From Blastococcus sp. VKM Ac-2987 (GTDB taxonomy: Bacteria; Actinomycetota; Actinomycetes; Mycobacteriales; Geodermatophilaceae), in the NCBI RefSeq assembly GCF_026967805.1, contig NZ_JAPVBG010000002.1, positions 878,138 through 942,137 on the forward strand: DNA of 64,000 nucleotides, in the 5' to 3' direction. Numbering within the stretch: the first letter of the stretch is position 1; each line of letters begins with the position of its first letter. The position numbers and the translations under genes were made by a program. Below, piece by piece: positions 55,352 to 61,961 of the stretch. The notes beneath the pieces were generated by a model. That model was not told the DNA's origin and did not search any database. It saw only the letters and a list, made by a program, of their open reading frames with translations.

Positions 55352-55876
55352 GTGAGCCAGCCGGTCCCCGCCGACCACCCGGTCGTCGGCATCGTGATGG
55401 GCAGCGACTCCGACTGGCCGATGATGGCGCCGGCCGCCGAGGCGCTGGCGGAGTTCGGCATCGGCTACGAGGCGCACGTCGTCTCGGCCCACCGCACCCC
55501 GCGCCGCATGCTCGACTACGCCGAGGGCGCGGCCGGCCGGGGGCTGCGGGTGATCGTCGCCGGCGCCGGGGGAGCGGCGCACCTGCCGGGCATGGTCGCG
55601 GCGGCCACGCCGCTGCCGGTCATCGGCGTGCCGCGGCCGCTGGACCGGCTGGACGGGCTGGACAGCCTGCTGTCGATCGTGCAGATGCCGGCCGGCGTGC
55701 CGGTGGCCACCGTGGGCATCGGCGGCGGGCGGAACGCCGGCCTGCTCGCCGTCCGCATCCTCGCCGCGGCCGACCCGCAGCTTCGTGCCCGGGTCGAGCG
55801 GTTCCAGGCCGAGCTCGCCGAGAGCGTCGTCGCCCGCGATCTCACCCTCCAGGAGCGCCTCGCTACCGACGGGTAG
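55352..55876 (+). CDS. purE: 5-(carboxyamino)imidazole ribonucleotide mutase
   Basis: The 174-residue protein converts N5-CAIR to CAIR. It has the class I PurE signature [19 protein letters not shown] near residue 11, then [15 protein letters not shown] with the catalytic His, and [31 protein letters not shown] 55352 follows GAGGAGG at 4-nt spacing. It is co-transcribed with purK. Confidence 0.95.
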   Translation: MSQPVPADHPVVGIVMGSDSDWPMMAPAAEALAEFGIGYEAHVVSAHRTPRRMLDYAEGAAGRGLRVIVAGAGGAAHLPGMVAAATPLPVIGVPRPLDRLDGLDSLLSIVQMPAGVPVATVGIGGGRNAGLLAVRILAAADPQLRARVERFQAELAESVVARDLTLQERLATDG

Positions 55877-55886
55877 TCGGACGTCC

Positions 55887-55892
55887 TACGAT
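55887..55892 (+). promoter_or_regulatory. -10 box (TACGAT) for the acyl-CoA dehydrogenase gene
   Basis: TACGAT ends 7 nt before GTG 55900 and begins 11 nt after the purE stop. Confidence 0.55.
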
Positions 55893-55899
55893 CGGAGAC

Positions 55900-57054
55900 G
55901 TGGGTACGAACAGCGGGCTGTACGCGTTGACCGAGGAGCACGAGGCGATCCGGGCGGCGGTGCGCGACATCGCCGAGCGGGAGATCGCCCCCTACGCCGC
56001 CGAGGTGGACGCCGACTCGCGCTACCCGATCGAGGCGCAGAAGGCGCTCACCGCGGCCGGCTTCCACGCCACCCACATCCCCGAGCAGTACGGCGGCGAG
56101 GGCGCCGACGCGATCGCCACCTGCATCGTCATCGAGGAGGTCGCCCGCGTCGACGTCAGCGCCTCGCTCATCCCCGCGGTCAACAAGCTCGGGTCGATGC
56201 CGATCATCCTGTCCGCGTCCGAGGACGTGAAGCAGAAGGTGCTGCCGTCGATCGCCTCCGGCGAGGCGATGATCAGCTACGGGCTCTCCGAGCGGGAGGC
56301 CGGCTCCGACGCCGCGGCGATGAAGACCCGCGCCCGGCTCGACGGCGACAGCTGGGTGCTCGACGGCACCAAGGCCTGGATCACCAACTCCGGCGTCTCC
56401 GAGTGGTACACGGTCATGGCCGTCACCGATCCCGGGAAGGGTGCCAACGGCATCTCCGCGTTCGCCGTGCACCGCGACGACCCGGGCTTCGCCGTTGGCC
56501 CGAAGGAACGCAAGATGGGCATCAAGGGGTCGCCCACCTGCGAGCTCTACTTCACCGGCTGCACCATCCCGGCCGACCGGATCATCGGTGCGCCCGGCAC
56601 CGGCTTCAAGACGGCGCTGCGCACACTGGACTTCACCCGGCCGACCATCGGCGCGCAGGCCGTCGGCGTGGCCCAGGGCGCGCTGGACGCGTCGGTGGCC
56701 TACGTCAAGGAGCGTCGGCAGTTCGGGACGTCGATCGGCTCGTTCCAGGGCGTGCAGTTCATGCTCGCCGACATGGAGATGAAGATCGAGGCGGCCCGCC
56801 ACCTGGTCTACGTCGCGGCCGCGGCGGGGGAGCAGGGTCGGCCCGGCGTCACCCGGGTCTCGGCCTCGGCCAAGGCGTTCGCCTCCGACGTCGCCATGCA
56901 GGTGACCACCGACGCCGTCCAGCTCTTCGGTGGCGCCGGCTACACCCAGGACTTCCCGGTCGAGCGGATGATGCGCGACGCCAAGATCACCCAGATCTAC
57001 GAGGGCACCAACCAGGTGCAGCGCATGGTCATCGCCCGGAGCCTGCTGAAGTAG
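55900..57054 (+). CDS. Acyl-CoA dehydrogenase
   Basis: This 384-residue flavoenzyme has the full ACAD fold: an N-terminal helical domain ([28 protein letters not shown]), the FAD-contact segment [20 protein letters not shown] near residue 130, [26 protein letters not shown] near residue 275, [42 protein letters not shown] at the C-terminus. The catalytic Glu is in IYEGTNQ. The sequence resembles short-chain/FadE25-type enzymes, which are often found next to purKE in actinobacteria. The exact chain length preference is unknown. Confidence 0.92.
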   Translation: MGTNSGLYALTEEHEAIRAAVRDIAEREIAPYAAEVDADSRYPIEAQKALTAAGFHATHIPEQYGGEGADAIATCIVIEEVARVDVSASLIPAVNKLGSMPIILSASEDVKQKVLPSIASGEAMISYGLSEREAGSDAAAMKTRARLDGDSWVLDGTKAWITNSGVSEWYTVMAVTDPGKGANGISAFAVHRDDPGFAVGPKERKMGIKGSPTCELYFTGCTIPADRIIGAPGTGFKTALRTLDFTRPTIGAQAVGVAQGALDASVAYVKERRQFGTSIGSFQGVQFMLADMEMKIEAARHLVYVAAAAGEQGRPGVTRVSASAKAFASDVAMQVTTDAVQLFGGAGYTQDFPVERMMRDAKITQIYEGTNQVQRMVIARSLLK

Positions 57055-57061
57055 GCGCCGA

Positions 57062-57086
57062 GGGGGCCCGCGCGGTGCGGGCCCCC
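57062..57086 (+). terminator. Intrinsic terminator
   Basis: GGGGGCCCGC (57062-57071) pairs perfectly with GCGGGCCCCC (57077-57086) around a 5-nt loop, 8 nt after the acyl-CoA dehydrogenase stop. Confidence 0.8.
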
Positions 57087-57119
57087 GGCCGCCCGCGGCG
57101 CCCGATCAGCTGCCGGCGC

Positions 57120-57731
57120 TCAGTCCGCCCGCGGGCAGTCGCGCAGGGCGGAGCCCTCGAACTCGGGGACGGGCCGGGCCAGCGCCTCCTCGAGGGTCTC
57201 CGCCTCGCCGTTCTCCCGGATGTCCTCGATCAGCCACTCCATCTCGGCGATCTCCCGCTCCTGGGCCCGGATGATCTCGACGGCGAGCTGGCACACCCGG
57301 ACGTCGTCGATGTCCGCGCGCTCGGAGCGGGTGATGGCCAGCGAGTGGTGCGGGATCATCGCGCTCATCCAGTTGACGTCGTCCACCGTGGTCTGGCTGC
57401 GGTCGAGGAAGACGCCGCCGCCCAGCAGCAGCAGACTCGCCGCCACGATGGCGATGTTGCCCTTGATGTTCTTGTACATGTTCAGCATCCAGGCGAGCAT
57501 GACCAGCCCCATGGTGCCGCCCATGGTGAGCGCCATGAACACGCGGCTCTCGCTGAACCGGACGTGGCTCCACTCCCACGTGCCGGCGAACATGGTGAAG
57601 TACATGACGACCATGGACGTGCTGATCATGGCCGCGAAGCGCAGGTACATCTTCGTCTGGTGCGACATCCCGCCGCCGCCCTGACCCTGCTCCTGGCCCT
57701 CGTGGCCCTCGTGGCCCTGCTTCGTCGCCAT
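57120..57731 (-). CDS. DUF305-domain membrane protein
   Basis: The 203-residue protein has a Gly/Gln/His/Glu-rich N-terminus (HEGHEGQEQGQGGGG) and three closely spaced membrane spans (residues about 28-105). A DUF305 ferritin-like helical domain follows: DVNWMSAMIPHHSLAITRSERADI and LAVEIIRAQEREIAEMEWLIEDI. The HH and E residues could bind metal. DUF305 proteins often accompany copper or other metal-response genes. It is divergent from an ArsR-type regulator across a palindromic operator, so metal-responsive expression is plausible. ATG 57731 is preferred over longer in-frame possibilities because upstream sequence is basic and atypical. Confidence 0.8.
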   Translation of the reverse strand: MATKQGHEGHEGQEQGQGGGGMSHQTKMYLRFAAMISTSMVVMYFTMFAGTWEWSHVRFSESRVFMALTMGGTMGLVMLAWMLNMYKNIKGNIAIVAASLLLLGGGVFLDRSQTTVDDVNWMSAMIPHHSLAITRSERADIDDVRVCQLAVEIIRAQEREIAEMEWLIEDIRENGEAETLEEALARPVPEFEGSALRDCPRAD

Positions 57732-57879
57732 GGCTCCGGTCTCCACTCTCTCGTCGTGTGCGCGAGCGGCTCGCCCCGCGGCCGCCGTGCACGGCTTCGC
57801 TCTCGTCCCAGGGTGATGGCCCGCACCCGTCCCGGCGCGCGGACCGCGGCGCCGCGGGACCTGGGCGTCCGTCCGCATG

Positions 57880-57897
57880 CCCGTACGGTCGTACGGG
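57880..57897. promoter_or_regulatory. Palindromic operator candidate for the ArsR-family regulator
   Basis: CCCGTACG-GT-CGTACGGG is a perfect 8-2-8 inverted repeat lying between the divergent DUF305 and arsR-type genes, 77 bp from the regulator start. Its size and position suit a winged-helix dimer that controls both genes. Confidence 0.6.
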
Positions 57898-57973
57898 TAA
57901 ACGCAGGCGCTCCAGTGGCGGGCGGCTTACCGGGAGACCGTCCGGGTATGGGCGCCGCCGGAGGTGTCCCCCG

Positions 57974-58351
57974 ATGTCTGGTTCCCCGCACGCGCACCCG
58001 GTCGATCCCGAGCGGGTCGCCCACGCCCGCGCGCGGCTCCCCGGTCGGGAGGAGGCCGCCCGGCTGACCAGCGTGCTGAGCCTGATGGCCGATCCCACCC
58101 GGGCCCGGGTCCTGTTCGCGCTCGACGTGGTGGAGGAGCTCTGCGTCGGCGACCTCGCGCTGGCCCTGGACGTCAACGAGGACGCCGTCGGCTACGCCCT
58201 GCGGTTGCTGCGCACCGCCGGTCTGGTGACCAACCGGAAGCAGGGACGGGTCGTGTTCTACCGCCTGGCCGAGGGCTTCCCCGAGCCGCTGCGCGACCAC
58301 TGCCTCCGCCAGCTGGTCGTCCTGTCGAACGCCGCCCCGGGCGACGACTGA
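57974..58351 (+). CDS. ArsR/SmtB-family transcriptional regulator
   Basis: The 125-residue winged-helix protein has VLSLMADPTRARVLFALDVVEELCVGDLALALDVNEDAVGYALRLLRTAGLVTNRKQGRVVFYRL (residues about 30-95), the complete ArsR DNA-binding unit. The alpha-3 metal site is partial: ELCVGDL keeps one Cys where classic sensors have ELCVCDL. A His-containing N-terminus (SPHAHPVD) and HC near residue 111 may complete a CmtR- or CadC-like site. ATG 57974 has GGAGG 9 nt upstream. It is probably autoregulated through the palindrome at 57880. Confidence 0.88.
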   Translation: MSGSPHAHPVDPERVAHARARLPGREEAARLTSVLSLMADPTRARVLFALDVVEELCVGDLALALDVNEDAVGYALRLLRTAGLVTNRKQGRVVFYRLAEGFPEPLRDHCLRQLVVLSNAAPGDD

Positions 58352-58377
58352 CCGGTCCGCGCCGCCGGCGACGCCCC

Positions 58378-59199
58378 TCAGTCCAGCAGGCGGGACACCG
58401 CGGACAACCGCCCGTCGCCGGCCATCGCGCTCAGCCAGGCCGACCACCCCGGCCGGCGGCGCAGCTCCTCCAGCGCCCGCCGGGCACCGTCGCGGTCGCC
58501 GCGACGGGACGCGGCCAGCGCCGCGTAGAGGTCGCGGGCGCCCTCGGGGGCGAACAGCGCCAGGTGCTCGTAGTCGCGCTCGTCGTAGGCGCGCTGCAGG
58601 TTCCGCAGCATCCGCAGCTGCGCGACCGGGTCCCGGGAGTCGTCGACCCGCAGGTCCGTCCGGATGCCGTCGTCCTCGTCGGTGGCCGGGTCCCCACCGA
58701 CCACGAGCAGCGCGGCGGACTGGCGTCCACGCAGGTCCCCGCCCGCCGCCTGGCCGGCACCGAGCGCGGTCAGGAGCCGGTCGGCGAACGCACCGCCCGC
58801 GGCGCCGAACGCCTGCGACATGGCGGGCAGCACCTCGTCGGACGCCAGCATGTTGCCCTGCACGCTGACACCGGCGTCCACCAGGTGACCGCACGCGGGG
58901 AAGGAGCCCGGTCCGGTGTCCGCCGCGACCCGGCCCGTGGCGTCCAGCACCGCGAGCTGCCGGTCGGCGTCCTCGGCCGAGTGCGCGGCCCGGCGCACCA
59001 GGGTCGCCGGGGCCTCTCCCGCCGCCAACCCGGACAGCAGCGCGTTCCCCAGGCCCCGCCGGCTGCGCGCCTGGACGGCGACGATCCCCACCCCGGGCCG
59101 GGCGGCCGGCACCGCCCGGCCGACGGCCAGGATGCACGAGGAGACGGCGATGCCGAGGTCACCGGTGGCGGGGTCGCGGGCGAGGACGGAGAACGTCAC
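58378..59199 (-). CDS. DUF1028 family protein (Ntn-hydrolase-like)
   Basis: This 273-residue protein begins with VLARDPATGDLGIAVSSCILAVGRAVP (a DUF1028 start), then GIVAVQARSRRGLGNALLSGL, SVQGNMLASDEVLPAM near residue 115 and GRQSAALLVV. The C-terminal 70 residues are a helical extension. The family has an Ntn-hydrolase fold with suggested peptidoglycan or amidase links; the activity is unproven. It lies 42 nt downstream of the TIGR03089-like gene and may be in the same operon. Confidence 0.82.
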   Translation of the reverse strand: MTFSVLARDPATGDLGIAVSSCILAVGRAVPAARPGVGIVAVQARSRRGLGNALLSGLAAGEAPATLVRRAAHSAEDADRQLAVLDATGRVAADTGPGSFPACGHLVDAGVSVQGNMLASDEVLPAMSQAFGAAGGAFADRLLTALGAGQAAGGDLRGRQSAALLVVGGDPATDEDDGIRTDLRVDDSRDPVAQLRMLRNLQRAYDERDYEHLALFAPEGARDLYAALAASRRGDRDGARRALEELRRRPGWSAWLSAMAGDGRLSAVSRLLD

Positions 59200-59241
59200 C
59201 GCGGTGCGGGGGTCGTGCCGGCGGGCGGCGGGGCGGACGGA

Positions 59242-60039
59242 TCAGGCGTCGCGACCGAGTTCGCGGATACCGTCCACACGCTGTCCGAGCGTAGCCGTCA
59301 CCCGCTCGCTCGCCGCCCGCTGCGCCAGCCCGGACACGTCCACCGAGCCGACCAGGACGACGGAGGCGCCGGCCGCCAGCGGGGCGAGCAGCCAGGCGAC
59401 CGGACCGGCCTCGGCAGCGACGCGGGCATCGACGAGCAACCGGTCGCCCTCGACGATGCCCAGCCTTCCGGCCAGCTCGACGGCGGCGTCGACCAGGCCG
59501 CCGAGCGAGAGCTCCAGCCCGCCGAGCACGAGGCCCGGCCCGTCCGCCCGGGGCGGCGCCCAGGCGGCGAAGACGTCCCCGTGCGCGCGCACCTCGAGCG
59601 CGAAGTCGCGGGCCGGGCCCGCGTAGCCGGTCATGCCCATGCCCAGCGGGTGCAGCGAGAGCCCCAGCAGCTCCTCGACGCCCTGCTCCTCGATCGCGCC
59701 CAGGCGGTCCTGGGCGGCGAGCACCACGTCGGCGCCGTCGAGCCGGCCGTCGTCCTCCGCCGCGGTGTCCAGGACCGCCGCGCCGCAGCTCCACACCCCG
59801 AGCAGGACCGCGGCGGTCTGCCAGTGCACCGGCAGGGCCAGCGCCACGCTGCTGCCCGGCCCGACGTCGAACTCCTCCTGCAGGAGGTTCGCCGTCTTGG
59901 CCACCCAGTTGGCCAGCGTGGTCGCCGACAGCTCCACCCGCTCGCCGCTGGCGTCGTCGTACCAGGTCAGCAGCGGGGTGGCGGGGGACCGGCGCAGCGC
60001 CTGCGCGAGCAGGTCGGCCGGCAGGGCGGGCGCGGCCAT
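59242..60039 (-). CDS. TIGR03089-like protein (reduced AMP-binding-enzyme homologue)
   Basis: The 265-residue actinobacterial protein resembles the N-terminal part of acyl-CoA synthetases (PLLTWYDDASGERVELSATTLANWVAKTANLLQEEFDVGPGSSVALALPVHWQTAAVLLGVWSCGA). It is much shorter than a functional adenylating enzyme and shows no P-loop or C-terminal Lys domain. The function is unknown. Its ATG overlaps the LCP gene stop by one base (TGATG), a pairing that suggests an envelope connection. Confidence 0.8.
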   Translation of the reverse strand: MAAPALPADLLAQALRRSPATPLLTWYDDASGERVELSATTLANWVAKTANLLQEEFDVGPGSSVALALPVHWQTAAVLLGVWSCGAAVLDTAAEDDGRLDGADVVLAAQDRLGAIEEQGVEELLGLSLHPLGMGMTGYAGPARDFALEVRAHGDVFAAWAPPRADGPGLVLGGLELSLGGLVDAAVELAGRLGIVEGDRLLVDARVAAEAGPVAWLLAPLAAGASVVLVGSVDVSGLAQRAASERVTATLGQRVDGIRELGRDA

Positions 60040-61589
60040 CAGTTGATGCAGGTGGTGTCGGCGGCGGTGCGGGCGTCCTCGGCCTCGACCGCCGCGGCCG
60101 GGGCGGGCGGGGTGACCGCAGTCCCGACGCCGTTGAAGTCGCTGCCGAGCACCAGCTGGACGGTGCCGCCGGCGGCGTCGTCGCTCTCCGCCAGGACCGC
60201 GCCCGGGATGGCGGCGGCCACCGTGCCGGCGAGCGCCTCGTCACCGGGGGCGTGGCGGACCTCGGTCCGGTCGTGGTCCATGGACGACGCATTGCCGGTC
60301 GAGCCGACGGGGAAACCCGCCGCGGTCAGGGCCGAGGCCGCCTTCGCGGCGAGGCCCGGGGTCCCCGAGCCGTTGTAGACGTCGACCGGGACCCGCGCGG
60401 GGTCGACGGCCTGCGGCGCCTCCGGCGTGGCCGGGGCCACCTCCTCGGGCTCGGCCGAGAGGTCGGCGAAGTACGCCCGGAGCGCGTCCTCGTCCTCGAG
60501 CCGGACGATCGACTTCCCCTCCTCCTCACCGGTCCCCTGGTTCGGCACGGTCTGGAACTCGATGCTGCCGGCGGTCACCGACTGCATCTGCTCGGCGAGC
60601 TGGAGCAGGTCGAGGTTCTCGTCGACGGTCAGCGCCTGCGACGCGGCCTCGACCAGTTCGCGCTGCTTGCCGAGGTCGAACAGGACGTCCTCGGAGAGCA
60701 TCTTGCGCAGCACGCCGGCGATGAACACCTGCTGGCGGACGATCCGGTCGAAGTCGCCGCGGCCCTGCGGGCCGAAGTTGTGCCGCTGGCGCACGAACTT
60801 CAACGCGTCCGCGCCGCTGATCGTCTGCACGCCGGCGGGGAAGTAGGCGCCGGACCACTCGCGGTCGTCGACGGGCTTGCAGAGGTTGACCTCCACCCCG
60901 CCGACGACGCCGGACAGCTCGAAGAAGCCGAGCAGGTCGACCTCGGCGTAGTGGTCGATGCGCAGCCCGGTCAGCTGGGAGATGGTCTGCACCAGCAGCT
61001 GCGAGCCCTGCGCGGACCGCACCTCGTCGGAGGCGCCGTCGGGGGCGTTCATCCGGCCGTAGGCGTAGGCGGCGTTGAGCCGGTCCTCGCCGTAGCCGGG
61101 GATCTCCACCCACGAGTCGCGCGGGAACGAGACGAAGGCTGCCTTCGAGCCGTCGGCAGGCACGTGCACGAGGATCATCGTGTCGGTGTTGCTGCCCGAG
61201 TCGGAGCCGGCGTTGAGGTCGGCGAGCTGCTGCTCGGTGAGCGAGCTGCGGCTGTCGTTGCCCACCAGCAGCAGGTTCATCGCCTCACCGGCGTTGGCCG
61301 ACGCGTCGTTGCCCTCGCTCGGGATCGCGTCCGTCCGGTTGACCGTGGCCGCCGCCACCTGACCCAGGTACCAGCCCCAGCCGGTGCCGGCGAGGAGGAA
61401 GGCCGAGAGCAACCCGGCGACGACGCGGACCGCGGTCGCCCCATGTCCGGTGCGAGCCCGGCCCGCGGCCTGCCCGGACTGCTCGCCGGAACCACCGCGG
61501 GAACGCGTCGGGCGCCCCGCACGGGGGTCGAGGCGCGGAGGCAGGGGGCGCCTGGCCGACCCATCCTGCTCGTGCCGGTCTCGGCTCAC
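60039..61589 (-). CDS. LytR-CpsA-Psr (LCP) family glycopolymer transferase with LytR_C domain
   Basis: This 516-residue type II membrane protein has a basic cytoplasmic N-terminus of about 50 residues and one span (AVRVVAGLLSAFLLAGTGWGWYL). The LCP domain follows: NLLLVGNDSRSS near residue 104, TDTMILVHVPADGSKAAFVSFPRDSWVEIPGYGEDRLNAAYAYG, and ALKFVRQRHNFGPQGRGDFDRIVRQQ with the Arg residues that bind polyprenyl phosphates. The LytR_C domain is seen at PVDVYNGSGTPGLAAKAASALTAAGFPVG. LCP enzymes attach wall polymers such as arabinogalactan or teichoic acids to peptidoglycan. The start is GTG with GAGGA upstream. Confidence 0.9.
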   Translation of the reverse strand: MSRDRHEQDGSARRPLPPRLDPRAGRPTRSRGGSGEQSGQAAGRARTGHGATAVRVVAGLLSAFLLAGTGWGWYLGQVAAATVNRTDAIPSEGNDASANAGEAMNLLLVGNDSRSSLTEQQLADLNAGSDSGSNTDTMILVHVPADGSKAAFVSFPRDSWVEIPGYGEDRLNAAYAYGRMNAPDGASDEVRSAQGSQLLVQTISQLTGLRIDHYAEVDLLGFFELSGVVGGVEVNLCKPVDDREWSGAYFPAGVQTISGADALKFVRQRHNFGPQGRGDFDRIVRQQVFIAGVLRKMLSEDVLFDLGKQRELVEAASQALTVDENLDLLQLAEQMQSVTAGSIEFQTVPNQGTGEEEGKSIVRLEDEDALRAYFADLSAEPEEVAPATPEAPQAVDPARVPVDVYNGSGTPGLAAKAASALTAAGFPVGSTGNASSMDHDRTEVRHAPGDEALAGTVAAAIPGAVLAESDDAAGGTVQLVLGSDFNGVGTAVTPPAPAAAVEAEDARTAADTTCIN

Positions 61590-61961
61590 GTGGTGTCCTC
61601 ACATGCGGTGATCAGCGCCTGCGCGGCCGGCGCAGGAGGCGCCGTGCCGGACGAGTTGTGACGCTTCGGGCATCGGTGTCGGCAAGGCTAGCCACGCCCG
61701 GGAGCCACGAAAGGGCTCCGACACGGAATTAGTGCCAGCCCCACGTCGCAGTGCGCCCGCCCGGTCACGGAGATGCGCACGAAGCCCAGCCGTCACACCC
61801 TTCACCGCTCGACGTGTCGCCCGCCCCACCGGGCGCGCGCCGGTGAATTCTTCGCGGATGGACTCAAGAGGTCCCCGGCCCCTGACGAAGACCTCAGGAA
61901 GACCTGTCGTTCCCTCCACCGGGAGGGGTGCAGCCCGCTGACCGCGAAAGGAACCTCGTTC
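61590..61961. other. Divergent promoter region between the LCP and amidase genes
   Basis: I see no gene in this 372-bp gap. For the LCP gene a minus-strand -10 TAGCCT lies at 61690-61685, implying a leader of about 90 nt. A GGAGCC/GGCTCC hairpin (61701-61706 with 61714-61719) lies just beside it. A FliA-type element serves the amidase side. I looked for the conserved core of the c-di-AMP (ydaO) riboswitch, often found before actinobacterial wall hydrolases, and did not find it. Confidence 0.4.
61863..61889 (+). promoter_or_regulatory. FliA/WhiG-type promoter candidate for the LGFP amidase
   Basis: CTCAA (61863-61867), 16 nt, then GACGAA (61884-61889) differs at one base from CTCA(A/C)-N15/16-GCCGAA. 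The RNA would start near 61897 and include the AAAGGA ribosome binding site before GTG 61962. Confidence 0.45.

Noticed and set aside
61590..61961. c-di-AMP (ydaO-type) riboswitch upstream of the amidase
   Set aside because: The family context is right, but the conserved core segments of that riboswitch are not present in the leader.
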